Assembly: GCF_004214815.1 (NCBI RefSeq)
Contig: NZ_CP035926.1
Coordinates: 496,001-560,000, forward strand
Direction: 5' to 3'
Length of the DNA: 64,000 bases
DNA from: Aliarcobacter thereius LMG 24486
GTDB taxonomy: Bacteria > Campylobacterota > Campylobacteria > Campylobacterales > Arcobacteraceae
Shown: piece after piece, positions 1 to 7,410 of the stretch
Layout: each line of letters opens with the position of its first letter
Numbering within the stretch: the stretch's first letter is position 1
Translations under genes and position numbers: made by a program
Notes under the pieces: generated by a model
What the model was told of the DNA's origin: nothing
The model's input: the letters and a program-made list of their open reading frames with translations, nothing else
Databases searched by the model: none

Positions 1-300
1 ATTTCTATAAACGGTTTAGCAAAAGCTACACACATTCAAGCAGCAGTTGGATTAGACATTTTAGATAACTTAAACTTTACTGTAAATTATGGAACATTAG
101 AGTCTAAAGCAGATGGTCTAGCTTATAGTTATACTAATAATGGAAAATTAAAAATGGAAGAAGTTTATGGACAATTAACATATAAAATGTCTAAAAACTT
201 AACTACATATGTAAGATATGGTACTCTTGAGCAAAAACAAGGTGGTACAAAAGAAATGGATCAAAATAGAGGAAGATTACAAGTTGCATATACATTCTAA
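1..300 (+). CDS. C-terminal part of outer-membrane porin (partial)
   Basis: The reading frame is open from base 1 to the TAA at 298-300, so this is the last 99 residues of a gene that starts before the window. The sequence alternates short polar turns with beta-strand stretches such as LNFTVNYGTLES and LTTYVRYGTLEQ, and ends in VAYTF. A terminal aromatic residue is the usual outer-membrane beta-barrel signal. This fits the Campylobacterota porin family (MOMP-like), which passively admits small solutes. Porin is inferred from barrel character only; another barrel protein is possible. A strong terminator follows. Confidence 0.7.
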   Translation: MSINGLAKATHIQAAVGLDILDNLNFTVNYGTLESKADGLAYSYTNNGKLKMEEVYGQLTYKMSKNLTTYVRYGTLEQKQGGTKEMDQNRGRLQVAYTF

Positions 301-330
301 TTTTTTTAGAGTATAAAACTTTTTCTTACA

Positions 331-361
331 AAGCTTGGGCTTCGGCTCAAGCTTTTTTTTT
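331..361 (+). terminator. Intrinsic terminator of the porin gene
   Basis: A ten-base stem (331-340 pairing with 345-354, one G-U pair) closes on a TTCG tetraloop and runs into a T-tract ending at 361. This is a textbook factor-independent terminator and ends the porin transcript. Confidence 0.93.
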
Positions 362-383
362 GCCTTTTTACTTATAAATTTGA

Positions 384-413
384 TATAATCTTCTCTAAAA
401 TATTTATAAAGGA
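384..413 (+). promoter_or_regulatory. Promoter -10 and RBS of the toxin-antitoxin pair
   Basis: TATAAT lies at 384-389, preceded by TTTGA, the extended -10 context common in Campylobacterota. AAAGGA at 408-413 sits a few bases before the ATG at 419. The pair therefore has its own promoter downstream of the porin terminator. Type II modules usually autoregulate here, but I see no clear operator. Confidence 0.6.
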
Positions 414-418
414 ATAAA

Positions 419-619
419 ATGCTTATAACTATAGAGAATGCAGATAAAAAACTTTTAGATGTTATTAAAAGTATTATAAAACTTACACCAAATGCTAATT
501 TAAAAATTGAAAAAGAACCAACAAATGAACTACTAGAAGCTATAGAAGAGCTTAAAAATGGAAAAGTTGAAAGTTTTAAAGATTTCCAAACTTATAAAAA
601 AGCTATGGAAGATAAATAG
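419..619 (+). CDS. Probable type II antitoxin
   Basis: This 66-residue protein is encoded just upstream of a YafQ-like toxin and overlaps it by one base (TAGTG at 617-621), the usual layout for a cotranslated antitoxin-toxin pair. It has a short N-terminal segment of alternating hydrophobic residues, then a charged, probably helical C-terminal half ending KDFQTYKKAMEDK, which would fit a toxin-wrapping tail. I cannot place it in a named antitoxin family from sequence alone. The role is inferred mainly from its partner. The start is supported by AAAGGA five bases upstream. Confidence 0.65.
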   Translation: MLITIENADKKLLDVIKSIIKLTPNANLKIEKEPTNELLEAIEELKNGKVESFKDFQTYKKAMEDK

Positions 620-891
620 TGTTTGAAATAGTAACAACTCTAAAATTCAAGAAACAAAGAAAAAGATTAAAACAAGATGATAAAGATTTAGTTGATAATA
701 TAGTTTTTATGTTGGCAAATAATCAAATTTTAGATAAAAAACATAAAGACCATCAACTAAAAGGTAATTTAAAGGAGTTTAGAGAGTGTCATGTAAAACC
801 TGATTTACTTTTAATATACAAAAAAGAGAATAGTATTTTAGTTTTTACTTGTGTAGCAGTTGGTTCTCATAGCAATTTATTTAAAAAATAA
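619..891 (+). CDS. YafQ-family mRNA interferase toxin
   Basis: The 90-residue protein matches the YafQ branch of the RelE fold. It has a KDHQLKG segment, then RECHVKPDLLLIY, and ends VGSHSNLFKK. In E. coli YafQ the equivalent residues (His50, His63, Asp67, His87) cleave ribosome-bound mRNA; here they would be His45, His58, Asp62 and His84, all present, so it looks active. It starts with GTG at 619, sharing the G of the antitoxin stop codon, so its translation is probably coupled. Such toxins slow translation under stress when the antitoxin is degraded. Confidence 0.87.
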   Translation: MFEIVTTLKFKKQRKRLKQDDKDLVDNIVFMLANNQILDKKHKDHQLKGNLKEFRECHVKPDLLLIYKKENSILVFTCVAVGSHSNLFKK

Positions 892-939
892 AAGTACATA
901 AAAAATCAACTTTATGTTGATATAAAATTTATACTTTGA

Positions 940-1037
940 TATAATTATTCCAATTTGAACTTAGCATTTTATATTCTTGTAGGAGTGACTACCTACTAGA
1001 TAAAAGCTGAAGGGATAGGGGTTTCCCTATCCCTTTT
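940..1037 (+). ncRNA. Candidate structured small RNA with own promoter and terminator
   Basis: TATAAT at 940-945, preceded by TTTGA, predicts transcription from about 952. A terminator follows: stem 1011-1020 with 1025-1034, loop GTTT, T-run to 1037. The roughly 86-nucleotide transcript would fold further. Bases 960-970 can pair with 1002-1012 with two bulges, enclosing a GTAGG/CCTAC hairpin (979-983 with 992-996). No open reading frame of note lies inside. I do not recognise a known RNA family. It could also be an attenuated leader for the broken rhuM gene downstream. Confidence 0.5.
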
Positions 1038-1115
1038 TAATTACAAAATGTAATATTTCTTCCTCTTGCTATCTTTTTTTGATAAAATCTAGAATTAAAT
1101 TTTCAAGGAAACAGA

Positions 1116-1373
1116 ATGCAAAATTTATCAAATTTAGTGGTTTACAATGATGGGGAACTAGAACTAAAAGTTTCGGTTGATAGCGAAACAATTTGGCTAA
1201 CACAATTACAAATGTCTCAGTTATTTGATACAAGCACAGATAATGTAGGCTTGCACTTAAAGAATATATATTTAGAAAAAGAGTTAAATGAGAATTTAAC
1301 TACCGAGTTTTTCTCGGTAGTTCGAAAAGAAGGAAATAGATTAGTAAAAAGTGCTTTGCCTTTTCAAAGATGA
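1116..1373 (+). pseudogene. Truncated RhuM-family gene
   Basis: The 85 residues match the start of RhuM proteins (about 330 residues): a YNDGELELKV strand, then ETIWLTQLQMSQLFDTSTDNVGLHLKNIY, a Bro-N/KilA-like helix-turn-helix segment, then EGNRLVKSALPFQR. Full-length members continue from a similar point into a long C-terminal domain that is absent here, because the frame stops at TGA and unrelated AT-rich sequence leads into the clpB promoter. RhuM genes are typical of mobile or genomic-island DNA, so this is probably the remnant of an acquired gene. Whether the short product is made is unknown. Confidence 0.75.
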
Positions 1374-1429
1374 GTTTGGATTCTTTAAATTTAAATCATA
1401 AAATAAATTAAATATTAATAAAATAATAC

Positions 1430-1458
1430 TTGACAAACTTTGACTAAAGTTGTATTAT
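1430..1458 (+). promoter_or_regulatory. Sigma70-type promoter of clpB
   Basis: TTGACA at 1430-1435 and TATTAT at 1453-1458 are separated by exactly 17 bases, an unusually consensus-like promoter for this AT-rich genome. The spacer contains a perfect six-base inverted repeat, AACTTT-GACT-AAAGTT (1436-1451), which might be a second operator. Transcription would start near 1465, inside the CIRCE element. Confidence 0.8.
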
Positions 1459-1462
1459 TTCT

Positions 1463-1489
1463 TTAGCAGTTAAATACAAGGAGTGCTAA
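1463..1489 (+). promoter_or_regulatory. CIRCE operator (HrcA site) upstream of clpB
   Basis: The sequence reads TTAGCAGTT, nine spacer bases, GAGTGCTAA, ending directly at the clpB ATG (1490). The CIRCE consensus is TTAGCACTC-N9-GAGTGCTAA. The right arm matches 9 of 9, the left 7 of 9, and the spacer length is exact. It overlaps the predicted transcription start and includes the ribosome-binding GGAG, so bound HrcA would block transcription initiation. Confidence 0.87.
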
Positions 1490-4069
1490 ATGAATAGTAA
1501 TATATTTGAACAAATGACAAATCAATTAAGAGAAGCAATAGACTCAAGTCTAAATCTAGCTTTACACAATAAAAACCAAGAAGTAGAGATATCTCATCTT
1601 ATTTGGGCATTACTTACAAATACAAATTCTGTATTAAATCAACTTTTAAATAAGATGAATATAAACAAAAAAGCAATAGAACTAGAAGCAAAATCAAAAA
1701 CAGAAAAACTAGCAAGTGTAAGTAGTGTTACAAAAGATAGTATAAAAATATCAAGAAACCTATATGAAAGTTTTCAAAAAGCAGCTGGTATGATGAGCAG
1801 CTTAGGAGATAGTTATATAGCTATTGATTCATGGCTTATAGCAAACTTTGATAATCAAACTTTTAAAGATATTTTAGGAAAATATATAGATTTAAAAGAG
1901 GCAAAAAAAGAGCTTGAAGCAATGCGAGCTGGAAAAACAATAGATAATCAAAGTGCAGATGATAATCTAGAAGCTTTGAGTAAATATGGAATAGATTTAA
2001 ACAAACAAGCAATAGATGGAAAGCTTGATCCAGTTATTGGAAGAGATGAACAGATAAATCGTATGATGCAAATCTTAATACGAAAAACAAAAAATAACCC
2101 AATCTTACTAGGAGAACCAGGTACTGGTAAAACAGCTATTGCTGAAGGATTAGCTCAAAGAATAGTAAATAAAGATGTTCCTTTAAGTTTACAAAATAAA
2201 AAAGTAGTAGCTCTTGATATGAGTTCACTTATTGCTGGTGCAAAATATAGAGGAGAGTTTGAAGATAGATTAAAATCAGTTATTGATGAAGTTAAAAAAG
2301 ATGGAAATATAATACTTTTTATAGATGAAATACATACAATAATTGGTGCAGGTGCAAGTGAAGGAAGTATGGATGCAGCAAATATCTTAAAACCAAGCCT
2401 TGCAAGAGGAGAGCTTCATACAATTGGTGCAACAACTTTAAAAGAGTATAGAAAATACTTTGAAAAAGACCAAGCTATGCAAAGAAGATTTCAGCCTGTA
2501 AATGTAAATGAACCTAGCGTTAATGAAGCTTTACAAATTTTGCGAGGAATAAAAGAGAAACTAGAAACTCACCATAATGTAACTATAAATGATAGTGCTT
2601 TAGTTGCAGCTGCAAAACTATCAAATAGATATATAAGTGATAGATTTTTACCAGATAAAGCAATAGATTTAATAGATGAAGCAGCAGCAGAACTTAAGAT
2701 GCAAATTGAAAGTGAGCCAACAGTTCTATCTACAATTAAAAGAGAGATTCAAACTTTGCAAGTAGAAAAAGAAGCTTTAAAAATGGAGAAAAATCAAAAA
2801 AATGAAGCTAGATTAAAAGAGATAGAAAAAGAGCTTGCAAATAAAAAAGAGGAGAAACAAAATCTTGAGTCAAGATTTGAAAATGAGAAAGAGACTTTTA
2901 ATAAAGAAAGTATCTTAAAATCAAAAATAGATGAACTAAAAACAAAAGCAAATATAGCAAAAAGAGAGTCAAAATTTGAAGAAGCAGCAAAGATTGAATA
3001 TGGAGATATTCCAGAATTAGAAAAACAAATTGAAGAAAACTCTAAAAAATGGGAATCTATGCAAAAAGAGGGAACTCTTTTAAGAAATAGTGTAGATGAA
3101 GAAAGTATTGCATCTATTGTTTCAAGATGGACAGGAATTGCTGTAAATAAAATGCTTGATAGTGAAAAACAAAAGATATTAAAAGTAGAAGAAGTTTTAA
3201 AACAAGATGTAATAGGTCAAGATGAGGCTATAAAAGCAATAAGTAGAGCAATAAAAAGAAATAAAGCTGGACTTAGCCAAGAAAATAGACCAATAGGAAG
3301 TTTTCTATTTTTAGGACCAACAGGAGTTGGAAAAACTGAAAGTGCAAAAACTTTAGCTAAGTTTTTATTTGATGATAGTAAATCACTTATAAGATTTGAT
3401 ATGAGTGAATATATGGAAAAACACTCTGTAAGCAGACTTGTTGGGGCTGCTCCTGGCTATGTTGGATATGAAGAGGGTGGACAATTAACAGAAGCTGTGA
3501 GAAGAAAACCATATAGTGTGATACTTTTTGATGAAGTAGAAAAAGCACACAATGATGTATTTAATATCTTATTACAAGTTTTAGATGATGGAAGATTAAC
3601 AGATAATAAAGGTGTTACAGTTGATTTCAAAAACACTATTATAATACTTACTTCAAATATTGGAAGTAGTAAAATAATAGAGATAAAAGATAAAGAAGAT
3701 AGAAAAAAAGCTGTGATGGATGATTTAAAATCTCATTTTAGACCAGAGTTTTTAAATAGACTTGATGATATTATAATTTTTGAGCAGTTAAATCTTGAAG
3801 CTATTACAAATATTGTTGATATATTGTTTGAATCTATTAAGAAAAAACTTGTAGATAAAGGTATAGAGATAAGTTTAACAAAAGAGGCAAAAGAGTATAT
3901 TGCAAAAGTTGGATTTGATCCAGTTTATGGAGCAAGACCTTTAAAAAGAGCAATATATGAAGAGATTGAAGATAGATTGGCTATTTTAATACTTGAAGAT
4001 AAAATCAGTGAAAATAGCAAAGTAGAATTTGATTTAAAAGATGATGAAATAATTACAAAAATATCATAA
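1490..4069 (+). CDS. clpB: ATP-dependent disaggregase ClpB
   Basis: ClpB is the hexameric AAA+ chaperone that, with DnaK, pulls proteins out of heat-induced aggregates. The 859-residue length is normal. In order it has the Clp N domain (1-145), the first AAA+ module with Walker A GEPGTGKT (208-215) and Walker B ILFIDEIH, a long charged middle coiled coil (about 400-520) that distinguishes ClpB from ClpA, and the second AAA+ module with GPTGVGKT (609-616), [11 protein letters not shown] and a sensor-2 segment GARPLKRAI. It stands alone behind its own promoter and a CIRCE element, so heat-shock control by HrcA is likely. Confidence 0.98.
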   Translation: MNSNIFEQMTNQLREAIDSSLNLALHNKNQEVEISHLIWALLTNTNSVLNQLLNKMNINKKAIELEAKSKTEKLASVSSVTKDSIKISRNLYESFQKAAGMMSSLGDSYIAIDSWLIANFDNQTFKDILGKYIDLKEAKKELEAMRAGKTIDNQSADDNLEALSKYGIDLNKQAIDGKLDPVIGRDEQINRMMQILIRKTKNNPILLGEPGTGKTAIAEGLAQRIVNKDVPLSLQNKKVVALDMSSLIAGAKYRGEFEDRLKSVIDEVKKDGNIILFIDEIHTIIGAGASEGSMDAANILKPSLARGELHTIGATTLKEYRKYFEKDQAMQRRFQPVNVNEPSVNEALQILRGIKEKLETHHNVTINDSALVAAAKLSNRYISDRFLPDKAIDLIDEAAAELKMQIESEPTVLSTIKREIQTLQVEKEALKMEKNQKNEARLKEIEKELANKKEEKQNLESRFENEKETFNKESILKSKIDELKTKANIAKRESKFEEAAKIEYGDIPELEKQIEENSKKWESMQKEGTLLRNSVDEESIASIVSRWTGIAVNKMLDSEKQKILKVEEVLKQDVIGQDEAIKAISRAIKRNKAGLSQENRPIGSFLFLGPTGVGKTESAKTLAKFLFDDSKSLIRFDMSEYMEKHSVSRLVGAAPGYVGYEEGGQLTEAVRRKPYSVILFDEVEKAHNDVFNILLQVLDDGRLTDNKGVTVDFKNTIIILTSNIGSSKIIEIKDKEDRKKAVMDDLKSHFRPEFLNRLDDIIIFEQLNLEAITNIVDILFESIKKKLVDKGIEISLTKEAKEYIAKVGFDPVYGARPLKRAIYEEIEDRLAILILEDKISENSKVEFDLKDDEIITKIS

Positions 4070-4150
4070 AAAATCTTTTTCTAAAGAGAGTTTTAAGTAA
4101 GGATTATATACAATCCACAACTTATTTAGCAATTTTGAGGAAAAACTAAG

Positions 4151-4285
4151 ATGAAAAGAACATATCAACCACATAATACTCCAAAGAAAAGAACTCACGG
4201 GTTCAGAGTAAGAATGTCTACTAAAAATGGTAGAAGAGTAATTAACGCTAGAAGAGCTAAAGGAAGAAAAAGATTAGCTGTTTAA
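4151..4285 (+). CDS. rpmH: Ribosomal protein L34
   Basis: A 44-residue basic protein, [18 protein letters not shown] onwards, ending GRKRLAV. The KRT(Y/F)QP start and the R-rich middle are the L34 signature. L34 is a component of the large ribosomal subunit. It is first in the rpmH-rnpA-yidD-yidC-jag-mnmE cluster found widely in bacteria. The last 13 bases overlap the proposed start of rnpA, and a terminator-like hairpin lies about 50 bases downstream, so L34 mRNA may be more abundant than the rest of the operon. Confidence 0.97.
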   Translation: MKRTYQPHNTPKKRTHGFRVRMSTKNGRRVINARRAKGRKRLAV

Positions 4286-4608
4286 GCAAAGAGTATAGAT
4301 TAAATACTCAAAAAGAGTTTAACAAACTCTATAAAAGCGGCAAAAGTTGGCATACGCTAAGCTTTGTCGCTTTTTTTATTCCAAATAATAAATTCAAATT
4401 AGCTTTTGTTGCATCAAAAAAGATAGGAAATGCAGTAGCTAGAAATAGTGCAAAAAGAAGATTAAGAGCCACATTGCTTGGATATGAAAAAAGTTTAAAA
4501 GAGGGAAGCTATATTTTTGTAGCAAAAAAAGAGATAGAAAATAAAAAGTTTCTTGAACTAAAAAAAGATTTTAACTTCGCATTAAAAAGACTAGAAGTTC
4601 TTAAATGA
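4273..4608 (+). CDS. rnpA: Ribonuclease P protein component, probable ATT start
   Basis: RnpA binds the RNase P RNA and helps it trim tRNA 5' ends. The frame reads [16 protein letters not shown], then [25 protein letters not shown], the RNR family signature, and stops at 4606-4608; 111 residues is normal. The frame is closed upstream by TAA at 4258 and contains no ATG, GTG or TTG until after the RNR motif. The best start is ATT at 4273, eight bases after AAAGGA (4259-4264) and inside rpmH. The family match is firm; the exact start is inferred. Its stop overlaps the yidD ATG (ATGA). Confidence 0.88.
   Translation: MSCLSKEYRLNTQKEFNKLYKSGKSWHTLSFVAFFIPNNKFKLAFVASKKIGNAVARNSAKRRLRATLLGYEKSLKEGSYIFVAKKEIENKKFLELKKDFNFALKRLEVLK
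4333..4377 (+). terminator. Terminator-like attenuator hairpin inside rnpA
   Basis: Bases 4334-4344 pair with 4063-style geometry on the downstream arm 4363-4373 (eleven pairs, one G-U). After a 2x2 internal mismatch, 4347-4351 pair with 4356-4360 around an ATAC loop. The downstream arm merges into a seven-T run (4371-4377). This has the form of an intrinsic terminator, placed about 20 codons into rnpA and about 50 bases after the rpmH stop. Ribosomes translating rnpA would disrupt it. Confidence 0.65.
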
Positions 4609-4940
4609 AAGCTATATCAAAGGCTTTTATCAGATTTTATCAAAAATACATTTCAATTTTATCATATGGTTCGTGTAGATACTATCCAACTTGTTCGCAA
4701 TATGCATTATGGCAATTAGATAATAATGGTTTTTTTAAGTCTATTTTTTATACAATATTACGAATTTTAAAGTGTAATCAACTTTTTGATGGAGGATTTG
4801 ATTATCCAGTAGTAAAAGGTGCTCTTAAATTTAAAAATATCAAGTATAAAAAAATAAAAGTAATATATTGGTATGTACCTTTGAAAAACAATAGATATTT
4901 AGTAGTAAAAAACAGGGAGTGGAAGAGAGATAATGAGTAA
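4605..4940 (+). CDS. yidD: Membrane protein insertion efficiency factor YidD
   Basis: A 111-residue protein with the YidD core: an amphipathic N-terminal helix, SYGSCRYYPTCSQYA with Cys24 and Cys30, a helix, then ILKCNQLFDGGFDYP with Cys57. YidD is a small inner-membrane-associated protein that assists YidC in inserting membrane proteins. Its start overlaps the rnpA stop (ATGA), and its end overlaps the yidC start by eight bases, so the three genes are translationally coupled. The tail after residue 75 is basic and longer than in the shortest family members. Confidence 0.96.
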   Translation: MKAISKAFIRFYQKYISILSYGSCRYYPTCSQYALWQLDNNGFFKSIFYTILRILKCNQLFDGGFDYPVVKGALKFKNIKYKKIKVIYWYVPLKNNRYLVVKNREWKRDNE

Positions 4941-6528
4941 TTACAATCAAAATAGTGGTATGCAAAGACGAATGATCGTTATGACAGTTTTAGTTTTTGT
5001 ATTTTTTATAGCATATGAATTTTTGGTTTTAAAGCCAAAACAAGAAGAGAGAGCTTTACAAGCACAAACAGAACAAGAACAAAAGGCAAATAGTGCTCCA
5101 GATGTTCAAACTGTACAAAGTGTTGATAATAGTGTAAATAGTAATACAGCTATTGCACCAGCTGTTATTGATAATTCAAAAATAGTTACAAAAATAACAA
5201 GTGATAAAAACATTATTGAAATAGATAATTTAGGAAGAGTTGCACAAGTAACACTTCTTGAAAGCAAATACAAAGATGAATATGGAAAAAATCTTACTCT
5301 ATTTTTGGCAAATCAATTAAAACCTCTTGAAGTTAGATTTCAAGATGCAAACTTAAATCAAGAGGCTTTTAATGTTGATGTAGTTGCAAGTTTGTCTTCA
5401 ATTGATGCAAGTACAGAAGCACAAGAACTTACTTTAACTCAAAAATTAAGTAGTACAACTCTTACAAAGAAATTTACTTTTTATCCAGATGGGCATTATG
5501 ATTTAGAAGTAAGCTCTACAAATGATAAACAATTTTTTATAACAAATGGATATAGACCTGAAGTTATAGTTGATATGTATGCTGTTCATGGATTTATGGC
5601 AAAATTAAATGATGATAGTTTAGAAACTATTGAAGATGGAGATATTAAAGCTCAAAAAACTATTACAGGAGCAAAGTTTATATCAAATTTTGATAGATAT
5701 TATGCAACAGTAATTTATAACTTCAAAAATTCAATGCAAGTTACACTTATGCCTGATAATGATAAAAACCCACAAGCATTTATTCATGCTGGAACAAATA
5801 TAGAGTTTAGTGGATGGATGGGACCAAAAAACCATAAAGAACTAGCAGCATTAGATCCTGAGCTTGTAGATGTTATTGATTATGGATGGTTTACATTTAT
5901 TGCAAAACCTATGTTTATATTACTTCAATTTTTACAAGGATATATTGGAAATTGGGGATGGACTATTGTTGTTCTTACGATTTTAATTAAACTTGTTCTT
6001 TATCCTTTATCATACAAAGGTATGATGAGTATGCAAAAACTTAAAGAACTTGCTCCAAAAATGAAAGAGATTCAAGCTAAACATAAAGATGATAAACAAA
6101 AACAATCTATGGCTATGATGGAACTTTATAAAAAACATGGTGCAAATCCAATGGGAGGATGTTTACCTCTACTTTTACAAATTCCAGTATTTTTTGCTAT
6201 ATATAGGGTTTTAATTAACTCTATTGAATTAAAAGGTTCAGAGTGGATTTTATGGATTGATGACTTAGCATTAAAAGACCCTTTCTTTGTATTACCAATA
6301 TTAATGGGACTTACAATGTATATCCAACAAAAAATTACACCAAATACAATGCAAGATGAGATGCAAAAGAAGATTTTCCAATTGTTACCAATTATATTTA
6401 CATTCTTCTTCTTATGGTTCCCAGCAGGATTAACACTTTATTGGTTTGTAAATAATGTATTTACTATCGCTCAACAATATACTATAAATAGAATATTTGA
6501 GAAGAAAAAAGCTATAAGTAAAATCTAA
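4933..6528 (+). CDS. yidC: Membrane protein insertase YidC
   Basis: YidC inserts and folds inner-membrane proteins alone or with Sec. The 531 residues show an N-terminal membrane helix (about 14-30), a long periplasmic domain (31-315) of the Gram-negative type, then the conserved hydrophobic core: a pair of segments near 317-362, a charged cytoplasmic hairpin (MQKLKELAPKMKEIQ), and helices near 403-425 (GGCLPLLLQIPVFFAIY), 455-472 and 485-505. The C terminus is short and basic. It follows yidD with overlap and precedes jag by 12 bases. Confidence 0.98.
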   Translation: MSNYNQNSGMQRRMIVMTVLVFVFFIAYEFLVLKPKQEERALQAQTEQEQKANSAPDVQTVQSVDNSVNSNTAIAPAVIDNSKIVTKITSDKNIIEIDNLGRVAQVTLLESKYKDEYGKNLTLFLANQLKPLEVRFQDANLNQEAFNVDVVASLSSIDASTEAQELTLTQKLSSTTLTKKFTFYPDGHYDLEVSSTNDKQFFITNGYRPEVIVDMYAVHGFMAKLNDDSLETIEDGDIKAQKTITGAKFISNFDRYYATVIYNFKNSMQVTLMPDNDKNPQAFIHAGTNIEFSGWMGPKNHKELAALDPELVDVIDYGWFTFIAKPMFILLQFLQGYIGNWGWTIVVLTILIKLVLYPLSYKGMMSMQKLKELAPKMKEIQAKHKDDKQKQSMAMMELYKKHGANPMGGCLPLLLQIPVFFAIYRVLINSIELKGSEWILWIDDLALKDPFFVLPILMGLTMYIQQKITPNTMQDEMQKKIFQLLPIIFTFFFLWFPAGLTLYWFVNNVFTIAQQYTINRIFEKKKAISKI

Positions 6529-6540
6529 AGTAGAAGAGAC

Positions 6541-7407
6541 ATGAAAAAGTTTGAGGCAAATAGTTTAGAAGAAGTTTATGATTTAGCTAAACAAGAGTTT
6601 AAATGCTCTATTACTGAGTTGGTTATTGAAGTTATTCAACAACCAACTAAAGGTTTTTTAGGTTTTGGAAAGAAAAAAGCTATTATTTGTGCATATTGTA
6701 AAGAGAACTCTAATGATAGTTCAAATAGACAAAGAACTTATAAAACAAAAGATATAAAAATAGAAGACACAAATAAAAAGATAAAAGAGTCTTACTCAAA
6801 TGATAAAGAGAAAATAGAAGAAGATAAAATTAGCTATGAGTATCAAGCTCCAAGTGTAGAAAAAAAAGAGAAAATATTTGACAATTTTTATAATAGTGAT
6901 GCAGATTTAGAGATTTCAAAAATTATTATGAAAAAGAGTAAAGAAGAGATTGTAAAAGAGGTAAAAGATGGAGTTGAGCTTCTTTTTGCAAAAACTTGTT
7001 TTAAAATTGATGAGATAAAAGTTGGATATTATGATGAAGAAACAATATTTATAGAATTTTATGGAGAAGATTCAGCTTTATTAATTGGTAAAGAAGGATA
7101 TAGATATAAAGCTTTATCATATATTTTATTTAATTGGATAAATGAAAAATATGGATTAATGCTAAGATTAGAGGTTGCAGAGTTTTTAAAGAACCAAGAA
7201 GCAGCAATTTATCTATATTTAGAACCAATTATTGAATTAATAAAAGAGAAAGGTAGTTTTAAAACTAAACCTCTTGATGGAATTTTAGTACATATTGCTC
7301 TTAAAAAGCTAAGAGAAGAGTTTCCTTTAAAATATGTTGCAGTAAAAACAAATATAAAAGGTGAAAAATATGTTCTTGTAAATGAGTACAAGAGTAAAGA
7401 GGATTAA
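6541..7407 (+). CDS. jag: Jag/KhpB-family RNA-binding protein
   Basis: This 288-residue protein begins with a Jag-N domain (1-50; EANSLEEVYDLAKQEF, then KGFLGFGKKKA), followed by a charged, low-complexity linker (about 50-130). A KH domain with the RNA-binding GKEG loop at 183-186 comes next, then a C-terminal part in the place of R3H. The R3H residues are less obvious than in Gram-positive KhpB. It lies between yidC and mnmE, the usual position of jag. The family is linked to RNA binding and cell-envelope control; the specific role here is unknown. Confidence 0.9.
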   Translation: MKKFEANSLEEVYDLAKQEFKCSITELVIEVIQQPTKGFLGFGKKKAIICAYCKENSNDSSNRQRTYKTKDIKIEDTNKKIKESYSNDKEKIEEDKISYEYQAPSVEKKEKIFDNFYNSDADLEISKIIMKKSKEEIVKEVKDGVELLFAKTCFKIDEIKVGYYDEETIFIEFYGEDSALLIGKEGYRYKALSYILFNWINEKYGLMLRLEVAEFLKNQEAAIYLYLEPIIELIKEKGSFKTKPLDGILVHIALKKLREEFPLKYVAVKTNIKGEKYVLVNEYKSKED

Positions 7408-7410
7408 ATA

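Noticed and set aside
892-1115. tRNA or other classical RNA gene in the gap
   Set aside because: No cloverleaf, CCA end or known RNA signature was found; only the promoter/terminator-bounded candidate small RNA remains.
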